A DNA stretch of 64,000 nt from Lycorma delicatula (lineage: Eukaryota > Arthropoda > Insecta > Hemiptera > Fulgoridae), in contig NC_134463.1 in assembly GCF_047948215.1 (NCBI RefSeq), positions 99,724,657 to 99,788,656 of the forward strand, in the 5' to 3' direction. Each line of letters starts with the position of its first letter. Positions within the stretch are counted from its first letter, which is position 1. A program made the position numbers and the translations under genes. The notes beneath the pieces are model-generated. The model saw only the letters and a program-made list of their open reading frames with translations. It had not been told where the DNA came from and made no database searches. This document shows, in pieces, positions 35,214-45,551 of the stretch.

Positions 35214-35382
35214 TGTGTGGCGGAACGATAGCGTCTCGGCGTTTCATCCGGAGGTCCCGGGTTCGAATCCTGATCAGGCATGATATTATTCGTACGCTAC
35301 AAAATTCCATTTTCATATTACACGTATAATCTTCAAAGTTTCTGAATGATTTCATCGATTAAAAAATAAATAAATAAAATGT
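35214..35382 (+). mobile_element. tRNA-derived SINE, family B, copy 1
   Basis: Head gtgtggcggaacgatagcg, box B gggttcgaatcctgatca, then gcatgatattattcgtacgctac and an AT-rich tail ending aaaaaataaataaataaaa. The block after box B (tcaggcatg-...-tacgct) is shared with 39141-39277 and, more loosely, with 41593. The frames over this region are chance. A real tRNA is unlikely because the head lacks a full acceptor stem and runs into the SINE body. Confidence 0.75.
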
Positions 35383-36929
35383 TATAAAAAATTTTCTTAC
35401 ATATGTAATAAAAAAGATATGTTAATTTCAAAACGTAAAATCATATATCTTTGTCTGAATTGCGCTCACAATGTTTCAGTGCCATTTTTAATTTGCGTCG
35501 TGCACAGCGAGTACAATCCTCCTTTGTTTACGCTTATATTCAGCTTTACCCGACGTAGTAAAAAAACGTATCTTGATGTTTCGTTTAGGTGCATGTTTTT
35601 AAAGCAGTTTTTTTTTAATAGAATAAAGAAATACTCAGATATATTTTTTCTAAATCAGAATTAAGCCTCATTAATGTTAAAATAAGACTATGAAAAATTA
35701 TTTTCATTAAACAATTTCTTCTAAATAAAATAATTTTGACTCTAATCTTAGAAAGTTTTTAATAAATAGAAGGCAAATATTCAGGTTTCTGCATAAACCC
35801 TGAATCTTTAAATTTAATCTTTGAAAACGTTTAATCCACAACTTATTAATGTCTTTATTAATAAATTTATATCTAAAAGTTATACATGCGCAAAAAATAA
35901 TCAAGATCTACATAAGAACATTAATCCTTGTTAAAAATTCATCATAATTGGCTAAATTTTTAAGTATTTAAAAATTAAAATCTTATACTCTGATTCAACG
36001 CCTCTACCACTATATAGACTAATAAATATACCTCAATTGACAAAGCTAATAATAAATAATGTGATGATTTTACTAATATTACAATCTCTTTATCTTCTTC
36101 CACATCTCTTTATTAGTAAATATTAGGTAAATATTAAGTAAAAATTAGGTAACAAAACAAAAAAAAAAACAAAATTGCCAGGCTGATTCATTTGTTTAAA
36201 ACAATTTTAATGAAATTAAAGTAATATCAAACGTTTGATTACAAAACTGGTAGAGTTATGTTAATCAAAAATAACAGTTTTATATCAATTATTACGTTTT
36301 AACAGAAAGTCATATGAGATTGTTTACCTCATATTTTTTAACCGTTTAATTTGTAATAAAAAACGAAGTATATTTGATAAGAATTTATTTATTATTTTAA
36401 TATGTAAATAAATTAAGCGAAATATATTAGAGAACTAACAAAGTATCGAGCTTTTCCCAGCTATTTTTTTTCTGCTTTTTTGTCCTAAGTAAAATAACTC
36501 GCAAAAAAATGATCATGTACTTTACTCCATTAAATTCAAAATTTAATGCTTATAGAATAAAAATGTATTAAAATATATCATGAATCATCTACTATAACCT
36601 CTTTTCATTTTAATGTTTTCCTGATATTTTTAAATTATAAAATGTTAATGTAAAACAGTTTTTTAATATAAAATTAAAAAAAAAAATTATTACGAAATTT
36701 TTAATGCATGCCATAATATTTCAGTATGAAATGTAAATAAATTTTTCAGTGATACTTATAAATACTTGTATCTTAATACTTAATTTCTAATTTTCATTTA
36801 TTTTTTTAATGTTTTATTTATTAATAATAATAAAAATAATACCTATAAAACTGTTGTTGTAAGGTGATAATGACCTCAACACATCGGTAGCCTAAATGTA
36901 TAAATGAGATGTCAGTAGGTTACGTGTCA
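35383..36929. other. AT-rich unannotated stretch
   Basis: A/T-rich; frames at 35419-35664 and 35707-35904 are Phe/Lys/Ile-rich and unconvincing. Confidence 0.4.
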
Positions 36930-37480
36930 ATAACCTCTTTATTTTGTAACAATAATAATGCGATGCGATTGCAGACAGAAGTCAGAAGTCGAACGAAGCT
37001 TAGTGAAGTTTCATCGCCGATAATAATGATTACAATAATGACGATGATCGTGTATACTCGATAACTATTTTGACACCGTAATGATGTCGGCGTCGGTAGA
37101 ATGTCATTTATCAATTTACGTGACGCAGCGTTAGGATTAAACTCGACCGATTCAAGACCGTCGTTTTTATTATTATACTATATATATCGGCAAAAACAAG
37201 ATGTCCGCGTAACGTCAAACGTCTACTTTCGGGAAGCGAGGTAGAGCTGGCTGGATCGATCGAAGGCAAACTTCCCCCTCCGTACGGATAAGGGCTGGTA
37301 GGGGTCGTTCTGGTCCTACGTCATCAGCCTCCCCCTTTTAGCCCTATCGTAGCTATTCCGTCGGTTCGTGCGACCGAGCGGGTTCTGAACGGTTTGGCTT
37401 CCCCGTCGTCCAACGCCGTCTTTATCGATACGCATCTGACTCCGAACCGAACCCTTCATTTTGCGTGTAAAAGGCCAAGG
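36930..37480. promoter_or_regulatory. CpG-rich, GC-balanced island; candidate host promoter or first exon
   Basis: From about 36960 and especially 37201-37440 the sequence has roughly 30 CpG dinucleotides in under 250 bp and near 50% GC, against strongly AT-rich flanks. It is not similar to any repeat in the window and has no transposon coding motif. A TATA-like actatatatatcgg occurs at about 37176-37190 and a CRE-like tacgtca at 37317-37323. No long frame is present (an ATG at 37201 stops at the third codon), so a promoter, 5' UTR or enhancer is more likely than coding sequence. This is inference from composition alone. Confidence 0.35.
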
Positions 37481-39140
37481 GCGATATTATTAAGGTTAAA
37501 TCCTTAAACCTTTCTTTTTACTTACTGACGATTCGACAGCTGTTCTATTTTATTATTTTAACTTCTTCTTTTCTACTTTTATTTATTTTACAAATATTCA
37601 TGCCGTAAGAATAAATTCAGGTCGTAAGAATAAATTTAAAGCAAGGATGTTGATAATAACTCATTCATTCCGTATGTTACCTCCCGCTGAAATATATATA
37701 AATATTTTATTTTTATAACACTTTTGTTTTTTATCTCCATGAAATGTATCTATATTAACCTAATTTGTAATACAAAATTTATCGTCATATTGAAACGGAA
37801 TATATATTTGTACACATTCCTTTAATCTCTGGGACTAATTTCGTCTCTATAATATTTAATATTCAAAGAATAACTGGTCCGTAATTGGTTAGCAGTTAAA
37901 TATTTTTATAAAAACCCATTATTTGAAAAACGGTACGTAGAATGACAAGAAGTAAAACAACTTAGAATGATAAAAACCGTTTTAATAAAGTGCTACAAAT
38001 CTGATTAAAGAAATTAAAATCAACTAATCAGTATTATACGCATACATAACAAAACTAGTAATCATCACATTTAATATCAATTAACTTCACAATTAAATAT
38101 ATAATTTTTAATAAAATATTCTAGCAAGGTTAAGACCTAATTACTTAAATAGAAATGTACATAATAAATACACAGTACATGTCCTTATTTACTATATTTA
38201 TAAGAAAATCCCATTTATTAAGATGTATTTATTTATCACGCAATTTTAATTGTAGCAATACTGAAAAGATGGACTGTAGCGAATTTGGCATTAAATGTTG
38301 TGCTTAAAACTTGAAAATTAATCTGTATTCATAGATTATTTTTTAACCAGATAAAATTACATTAAAAAAAATATTTTTCGAATTATTTTTTTTTTTTATA
38401 ATTATTACATTTAGTTTTTCGAGTTTTGAAAAAAATTAATGCCTTTTGGATCTTGCATATAAAAAAAAATTACCAGTAATAATAGCACTATAATCGTGGT
38501 AATATCAATGTGCTATATGTACAAATATATGTATAATTAGACGTATTTATTGGACGATTGGGAATGGATTGCTTAATAAGTAACTGAATAACTTGTCGTT
38601 AAGGATAGTTTCTTGAAGTAACGACTTCCTGCCGCGGTACACCATCTCCTGCATTTTATTGCAATCAGAATGTCAATACTACTACTGCGCATCTATATGT
38701 TTACGCTTACTAAAATATGACGAGTTATACCGAGAAATAAGATTTAAAAGATATATTTAAATATTTTCTTTGAAAAATGCTTTAAAAATAATAAAATTGC
38801 CCTAATAAATCATCAGGATAAATAAGGATAATTTGAAATTTTATTTGCCGATACTGCTCTGTTTTATTTGTTTTATTTTCTTCTTTCCTAACAAAAGGAG
38901 GAAGTTTTTTTACATTATACTCTAAGAGTACTTAAATCCGCCATATTAGTATCGAAGTATAACAGTATTGAGTTTCCTTAATAAAAAAATAATCAAAGTA
39001 TTTTTGACTAATCTAAGTTATTTCCCAACTCGTGATTAAAATGTATCTTATAAGCTGAAGTATCCTCCGGTTTGACTAACAGAATTAATTTTAAAACTAT
39101 GTTGTTATTTGCATACTTAAGATTTCTCTGTTTATTAATT
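37481..39140. other. AT-rich unannotated stretch
   Basis: Falls back to A/T-rich sequence after the CpG-rich island. No candidate splice site or exon could be tied to the island with confidence. Confidence 0.35.
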
Positions 39141-39277
39141 ACTTTTTTTTAATTTTACGGGCATCAAATGCTATGATCATTAAGCCCTATGGATATATTT
39201 AGCGTATGAAAATATGCCATGCCTGACCAGGATTTGAACCCGGAACATCGGGATGAAAGGCAGACTATCGTACGTTT
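39141..39277 (-). mobile_element. tRNA-derived SINE, family B, copy 2
   Basis: Minus strand: cgatagtctgcctttcatcc, then ccgggttcaaatcctggtca (box B), then ggcatggcatattttcatacgctaa, following family B copy 1 block by block, with a T-run on plus (A-tail) at 39141. Confidence 0.75.
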
Positions 39278-39982
39278 GGAGATTAATATTTATTTTTTTA
39301 ATTAATAAAATTATTATTAATAAATAAATTTAATTTATTTATTTAATTATTAAACGCTACGTTAGTTATAATAAATCTTATACTTTATTTTCTACAGTTT
39401 TCTTTCTTGTAATTTTAATATTTTTACTGCTGATCTATAAAAATAAAGTACCACGGCATTAACGAACCTTAGAACTAAAATTTCATAAAATATTGTTTTA
39501 TTTATTTAAATTTTGTGTTTGGTTTATCTTTTCTACAGTTTTAAAATTCTATGTAAACTATACATAAGTAAAAACAATAATTTTCATTTACATATTGAGT
39601 TATTGGATTGATGAATATAAATCCACTACATATTATACAGTAAATTATCCAGGCAAAATATTAAAAAAAAAATGTATGTATAGAATTAAAAATGTTCATT
39701 AAATATTTTTAATTTAATATAATTAAATAATACATTTTGTGATAAGGTTTATACATTTTTTGTTAATTTACACTGGATTTCGTTAATTCATTCAGTGCTT
39801 TGTAGATTAAATAATTAAACTACTTTTAAATGACAACCCGCAGTTTTCCCCAAGGTTAACGTTTTGGTTAATAGGGTGCTAATTAGGTTAACGTTTCAGT
39901 TACCGTGCTAATTATTTAAAACCTTAGTGAGACGTTTATTTCAATGTTATAATTTTAATTAAAATTGTCAAATGCTGTTACA
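39278..39982. other. AT-rich unannotated stretch
   Basis: A/T-rich; near 39850-39910 the phrase aggttaacgttt..gtta occurs twice in a short imperfect duplication. Nothing else seen. Confidence 0.35.
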
Positions 39983-40187
39983 AAATATATATATATATAT
40001 ATAATTATTTATATATATAAATATATATTTATATAAATATAAATATATTTATATATATATATATTTATGTTTATATAAATATTAATTATATTAAAATAAT
40101 TAAATATTAATTTATATTAAATATTAAATATTATTTATATTTATATAAATATATATTTATTTATATAAATTATTTATATATATAAAA

Positions 40188-40218
<31 letters not shown>

Positions 40219-40221
40219 TTT
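39983..40221. repeat. Long (AT)n-like low-complexity tract
   Basis: About 240 bp of TATA/ATTTAT dinucleotide-derived sequence interrupted by short A-runs and several internal palindromes. Confidence 0.9.
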
Positions 40222-40375
40222 ACAATCGGGTACGAGTATAGTAGAAAAACAAGAATCACAAAAATTGCAGATAAGAAACACTTAGAAAAGAAAAAAGAAA
40301 AGGTGATGATTGTGAAAATAGAAACAGGAGAGGAAGGGAATAAAGGATTGATTAAATATGCACAACATTCAGCTT

Positions 40376-40424
40376 CTGAAATAATAACTTAAGGTGGTTT
40401 CGGAGGCTAAACAGAAAAAAAGTC
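40376..40424 (+). mobile_element. SINE family A 3' end fragment next to a LINE 3' end
   Basis: ctgaaataataacttaaggtggtttcggaggctaaacagaaaaaaag aligns end to end with the SINE-A tail ctgaagtattacctgaacgg...ggaggctaaacaggaaaaag. Only the last ~48 bp are present, directly against the 3' side of the minus-strand LINE at 40425. Confidence 0.55.
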
Positions 40425-41295
40425 GTGCAGCCAGCCGCTCAAGTCTTCTTATATCCTCACCGGTTGTCCAGCCGAAGTTCATATTTCAAACTGAAACATT
40501 GTATTTTTTCCTTGACTTACCGTAGATCCTGATCACTGTTTTTAGCCAACCACGGCGCTCCAGCTATAAACCTCATTAGTTTGTTCTGAAACCGCTGTAT
40601 TATTTTAACATTTGAATTGCTTGGGGTGCCCCATAGTTGGACACCACAGTCCATATTAATTTCAAAATGGCTAAGTATAAAAGTAGTTTATTAGATAAAG
40701 ATAAGTCAGACCTCCTACCCAGCAACAATTACATTTCCTTGAAGCTGCTTTCTCTTCTCCCTCACATGAACCTTCCACGTTAAACGACGATCTAGGTGAA
40801 GACCCAGATATCTTACACTATCAGTATGCGAGATTAAAATGTCATCAAAGGTGACCGGCGGGTAGTCTTCTCTCCCCATTGCGAATATCACATTGTTCGA
40901 CTTAACTTGATTAATCTTTTATCTTCCGTGTACCCAGTCTGCTTACTAGATTTAATTCGGAATATAGATTAGTTGAGGCCACAGTTGGGTTTTCATTAAC
41001 AGCCAGAATAGCCCTGTCATCGGCAAAAGAAGCGATAGTGATTCCATTCTCAACTGAGAGGCAGGAGGTGAAGATATAGCATAAAACAGCTCCAAAAAAT
41101 GAACCTTGCGGAATTCCCGACTTAGTGATCATATCTTATCTGGGAGAAACGCCAATCCATGTAGCTACGAAGAACAAGTTTGAGGAAGTTTTTTTCAACT
41201 TGTATGAATGTCCAGGCAGCTTGTCAAAGGCCTGCTGGACGTCCAGGAGGAACGTATCTCCTCTTTCTAAACTCCTGCTGATGACGTTAACAAGT
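40425..41295 (-). pseudogene. Jockey-type LINE reverse transcriptase, decayed
   Basis: Minus strand, in order: GDTFLLDVQQAFDKLPG near 41240 (RT motif A with its Asp), SGIPQGSFFGAVLC near 41105 (motif B, normally PQGS-LGP), SFADDRAILAVNENPTVAS near 41020 (motif C with FADD), then SVRYLGLHLDRRLTWKVHV near 40800 (YLG block) and WTVVSNYG/LWGTPSNSN near 40640 (post-palm block). This order and the wording are typical of Jockey-clade ORF2. At least four frameshifts or stops are needed to read it. The endonuclease half and ORF1 are absent. The protein would copy LINE RNA into the target; this one cannot. Confidence 0.88.
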
Positions 41296-41592
41296 CATAT
41301 ATATTATGAATTTTTTTTTCTAGTTTTTATAAAAATATAATCGATTTATAAAAGAACCACATAAATCAAATGCTCGCTCACTTATCTTAATGACGATTCA
41401 ACTTATATTATTTTGCAATCTGTTCTTTGGCCTATTTTTATTACGTAATAGAAATGTAGATTAAAATTTGATATTAGTTTCGTTTTAACTTTTTAATAAA
41501 ATCAATAGTGTTAAATCAACTTTGAAAGTTTTTAACATTTATTAATTTTCCAGTTATGGCTTCATAATAAAATACTTGTAGTAGAAATTACC
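41296..41592. other. AT-rich gap
   Basis: Short A/T-rich interval between the Jockey LINE and the SINE; nothing recognisable. Confidence 0.4.
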
Positions 41593-41715
41593 AGTCGTCG
41601 TGGCGGAGTGGTAACATCTCCGCCTGGTCCTGGGTTCGAATCCCGGTCAAGTATAGCATTTTTCATACTCTACAAATTTTCAGTTTCTTATTCCCACTTA
41701 TAAGCTTTTTTTTTA
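41593..41715 (+). mobile_element. tRNA-derived SINE, family B, copy 3
   Basis: agtcgtcgtggcggagtgg (box A region), cctgggttcgaatcccggtc (box B) and the agcatttttcatactctac block, ending in a T-rich stretch at 41707. The box B consensus is perfect, making this the copy with the best-preserved internal promoter. A free tRNA gene is unlikely: box A and box B are too close and no acceptor stem pairs. Confidence 0.75.
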
Positions 41716-42965
41716 AGTTTTATGGTGAATTAATTCACCAGTCAAATAAATAACTATACTTTCATTTGTCCTTTCAAACTGACAGAATGTATTGATATAT
41801 CTGAATTTAATACATAAGGAGCCATTTTCTTTTAATATAAAATACTTTACGAAAGTTAATTTATTCCATTAAACATTAAATAAGTGATTAAGAAAATGTC
41901 TAAACTTTTTTTTTTAATGTAATCGAATTGTTCGTTAAAAAGAATGTTTTACCGTCGTAAAAATAAAAAAATCTATATGTGGACATATATTTATATAAAA
42001 ATACGCAAATGGGTTTTTAGCACCTCCCATTAATTCTTAAGTAAAAAAAAAAACATTAGTCATCGTTTATAAATTTCCCAAATATCTTACAAGTAGAAAA
42101 CTTACAGCTGTTAATTTATTACTAGTTTACGCCGTGAAATTTATAAAAGTGATTAATCAATTTTAAAATAATAGCAAATTTTAACACTATAAATAAAGAC
42201 TATTACACTTATTGAAAATAAAAAACACGTATATGTAAGCTTTATACCTGAACAATAACGGATCGTCACTGGAAATAAACTCGAAAGACCCAAGAATAAA
42301 ATAACGTTTATTATATACGTAACACAGAATTACAAAAAGAGGGACGTTATTAATTAAATACTGTAAAGTAAAATACTTTTTTAATTTGACTCAGTTTTAT
42401 AATGGTTACGGTTATAGAATTAAGAACTTTGGTTTACTAGCCTGACTGGACAGGTACAGCCTATTGCGACGCAACTAAGTGTACACAAGTTTTTTTAAGA
42501 TTTTTTAAAATTTTCTATAGCAGAAGTAACGAACGGTTGCAATTTGATTTTGGAGTTAAGCATTAATTTAGCTAGTATATGAACCTCGACTAAAATGATG
42601 GGTGAGAAGGAATAGATGCAAACAATTTACTAAATATATTTATTTCATAAATAGAAACTGGAAAGCGTCCGCCGTTACCAGTTGAACTTTTATGTTTTAT
42701 TATAACAGGTTTCTAGGTTTTCGTGCATGGAGCCAATTAAAACAGGACCTAATTTTATATATAAAATGGTAAACAATTTAATAGGTTTTCCGGTTGGTTT
42801 ATCAGAAAAAATGAATGAAAAATTTACTCAAGAAAGGATTTCAAACTACACAAAAAACGCTAAAATCGGATAATTTTATTGAAAAAAACGTAGTGCAAAA
42901 AAACAATACATGTTGTAAAAATAAATTATCTTCTGCGTATATAATTCCTACTTATAAAATTACAA
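41716..42965. other. AT-rich unannotated stretch
   Basis: A/T-rich; no recognised element or credible frame. Confidence 0.4.
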
Positions 42966-42995
42966 GAATGTGAAACAAAATTTTGTTTCACATTC
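42966..42995. repeat. 30-bp perfect palindrome
   Basis: gaatgtgaaacaaaa is followed immediately by its exact reverse complement ttttgtttcacattc, with no loop. No flanking gene explains it. Confidence 0.95.
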
Positions 42996-43351
42996 AGCCA
43001 AGTTAGTGCTTGCTCCGAAATAAAATTTAAGAAATGTACAGAAGATGTTAGGCTCGGAGGGGCATGCAAGGCTTTATTAACAAGAGTGTACGGCCCACTC
43101 TTTTAACAAATCAGCAGATCTGAACAGTTAAAACTGTAATTAGATGGTAATATTATGACTGTAATATTGCAGAATCTTTTATCTATATAATTTTATTATA
43201 ATATTTGGAACAACATAAGTTGGTCTAATAACACTAAAATTAATATTACTATTTTAGACAGGGCTATAAAATTATTGCAGTATATAATGATAAATAAAGT
43301 AACAAATTGCGTTGATGTTACTTAACTGTTGTACTTCTGTCGTGCCTGGCA

Positions 43352-43657
43352 GTGTGGGTTGTGTCAGGAAATTACAAACCGAAATGTAAATTAGATTCAG
43401 ACAAGCAGGTGGTAGGTACAACTACGAAGTGTTGCGTTGTGTTTTTGTGTAGTACTAGAAGTGAGCAGGGGGAGATTAAGGAGTTCCCTAGCACCTGGTG
43501 GTTTACTGTACGGAGAAGGGATAGAGAATTTATATATATAAAAGGGAGGGGTACAGTAGGGGATTCACCGCTACAACCTTATGTCACAGTCACAAAGTCG
43601 TTAGATAATTCTGCAAAAGTTTTTTACGTAAAAACATTAAAAAAGCGCAACTTTTAA
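43352..43657 (+). CDS. Unrecognised 101-codon open frame
   Basis: The product starts MWVVSGNYKPKCKLDSD and contains five Cys, a KCCVVFLC cluster and a basic VRRRDREFIYIKGRG segment, ending in basic residues. It has more balanced base composition than the AT-derived frames, which is the only reason to list it. I recognise no family, see no signal peptide, intron signal or neighbour that gives context, and there is no Kozak-like feature beyond the first ATG. It may be a non-autonomous mobile element's internal sequence. Low confidence that it is expressed. Confidence 0.2.
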   Translation: MWVVSGNYKPKCKLDSDKQVVGTTTKCCVVFLCSTRSEQGEIKEFPSTWWFTVRRRDREFIYIKGRGTVGDSPLQPYVTVTKSLDNSAKVFYVKTLKKRNF

Positions 43658-44044
43658 ACTCTATTAAATTATATATGAAGTAAATAAAATATTAACAAAA
43701 TAATTTTTTTTTTTATTATTAAATACCGATTATACTAATAAATTAGCCGGTCAGGGTTCAGTTCGTTCTCTCTTCCCGTCTAGCAAACGGGACTTCCACT
43801 GTGTAACAGTTTAGGCCTTTCAACTTATAAAAAATATCACTGTATCGTAATTTCTTCAGAGCAGCAACGGTTTAGTCGGCCTCTATCTTAAAAATAATAT
43901 TTATAGCCGGTTATCCATCCTTCGTACGGGGCAAAGTATTTTACACGGTTTAGCGTTACTACCCCTAAATATCAGGAGGAGGTGACCTAGCTCGTTTCCC
44001 GTATATACATTTTTTTTATTTTATGTTTTTTAGTCTATTAATTG
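43658..44044. other. Unannotated, moderately complex
   Basis: About 43740-44010 is less AT-rich (ccgtctagcaaacgggac, a short ccgt/acgg palindrome) and probably belongs with the dispersed repeat at 44045. Confidence 0.3.
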
Positions 44045-44145
44045 GAAGCAGGTGCATCTAATTGATGCGCGTCGCAGTCGCACACTCCGGTACCAGTAGT
44101 TGTATTGGTTGAGCCGCTCTGCTGTACACCATCGCACCTTTAAAG
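44045..44145 (+). repeat. Dispersed repeat related to 27220-27370
   Basis: Shares ordered phrases with the 27220 block (gcaggtgcatc, cgcagtcgcac, ggttgagccgctctgctg, accatcgcaccttta), each time followed by A-rich sequence. Element class unknown; a SINE-like or LINE 3' end origin is possible. Confidence 0.5.
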
Positions 44146-44645
44146 CTACATTTCTATATAACCAACAGAGATATAAAAAAAGACAAAAAAAAATTTTTTT
44201 GTAGAAAATTTAATTTAAAATACTGCAAGTGGTTTCTAGATTGCTAAACGGTTTGCCCACAGTAAAGGCTAATATCGGTAGGTAACAAAAACCGGTTCTT
44301 ACCGCACGGCCATCATCTTGAAATAATTAAACATTTCGTAACAGCCTTATGTTCTTTCCAAGTATAAAAACTATGTTTATGCAAAATTTCAGCTCAATCG
44401 GTCGACTGGTTTTGCTTGAAAGACTCGCAAAAATAAAATTTCTAATTTGAATAAAAAAATAAAAATTAAACAAATAATTTCGGTTTCAAAAATGAAAGAC
44501 GATTAACATACGTTGAATACAGAAAATCTGTAAAATCTTTGAAAAAGTCAAAATCTATCTTATACAAGTTAACTAACTCATTATAATTATTGTACTCAAG
44601 TTTATTTTGTTTAATTCTAGGGAATTTAATACATACGACAACATT
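44146..44645. other. Unannotated stretch
   Basis: A/T-rich with one more complex block near 44340-44430 (aaatttcagctcaatcggtc), a wording common in dispersed insect repeats. No gene. Confidence 0.3.
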
Positions 44646-45551
44646 TTGAACGGTAATTGTGAGCCTGAACGTCCTGAATCTTAATTTATTTCAAATTGAA
44701 GTATGTTGAAAAATACGTTTTATAATTAATAAAAATACAAGTTTCAAAAGTCGGAAGACTGAAATTATCGTAGTATTTATTCTTCCTCAGAATCTGTAAT
44801 GGCAGTAGCGTTGTTGGGCAACTCCATCATATAGTCAGGATACAATAAAGTTGTCTACTGGCATGTATATATGATTTGTATATTTAACGTTAATTAGACG
44901 AAGTTAGCAAGCGAAGCGAGCGTAGATTATGTTTGGTTAGGTTATATTGATATAGTGCGCGATACGTCATTACACGGAATCAACATAATCTAATCAAACA
45001 TAACCTACGCTGCTTTGCTCGCTAACCCCGTCTGATTAACGTTAAAAATAAAAATAATATACAATAATTTATACGTATAGGTGATTTCATTTTTATATTA
45101 ACAATTGGATTTCAGTAGGGGTCCCGTATAACCGATATTCTTTTTTGTACACTCTGTAAATCCAAATTACTGTTACCGATCTTTTTTCCCCAAATCAATA
45201 ACAATTTTTACTTTTAACACTACAATACCTTGTAGAGTTCCTCAGTAGGAAATTGTAAGCACCACTTGCACGGGCATCTCGCATAGTTCTTTTTCAAAAG
45301 AAAATACAGGGACTATAAGACTCGAGTACATCATTTATGTTCCAGTTCTGCTTTTCTGTACCCTGACTATATGATGGAATTGCCCAACAACGCTACTACC
45401 GTTACACATTCCGAGGAAGAATACTAAGGTAATTTCACTTTTCCGACTTTTGAAACGTGTATTTTTATTAATTATATAACATATTTTCAACATACTTCAA
45501 TTTGAAAAAGATTAACGTTGAGGACGTTCAGGCTCACAATTACCAGTTCAA
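44646..45551. mobile_element. Non-autonomous element with ~230-bp terminal inverted repeats
   Basis: The left arm starts ttgaacggtaattgtgagcc and the right arm ends ggctcacaattaccagttcaa. The inverted similarity continues inward through cctgaacgtcc, caaattgaagtatgttgaaaa, tttcaaaagtcgg, attcttcctc, and gtagcgttgttgggcaa...tccatcatatagtcagg, to roughly 44870 and 45330. No open frame with transposase motifs exists inside. The long arms suggest a MITE or fold-back derivative of a long-TIR DNA transposon (Mutator-like or similar); no clear target-site duplication was found, so the class is open. Confidence 0.8.
44883..45046. repeat. Inner inverted repeat nested inside the long-TIR element
   Basis: The left arm 44883-44950 starts tttaacgttaattagacg and the right arm 44980-45046 is its diverged reverse complement (about 85% by eye), around a 29-base spacer. 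The arms contain gcgaagcgagcg and ggttatgtttggttaggtt. It may be a second element inserted into the first, or the original core of the element. Confidence 0.85.

Noticed and set aside
41593..41655. Possible functional tRNA gene with perfect gggttcgaatccc
   Set aside because: The distance between A-like and B-like boxes is too short, no acceptor stem pairs, and the same unit recurs with a common non-tRNA body.
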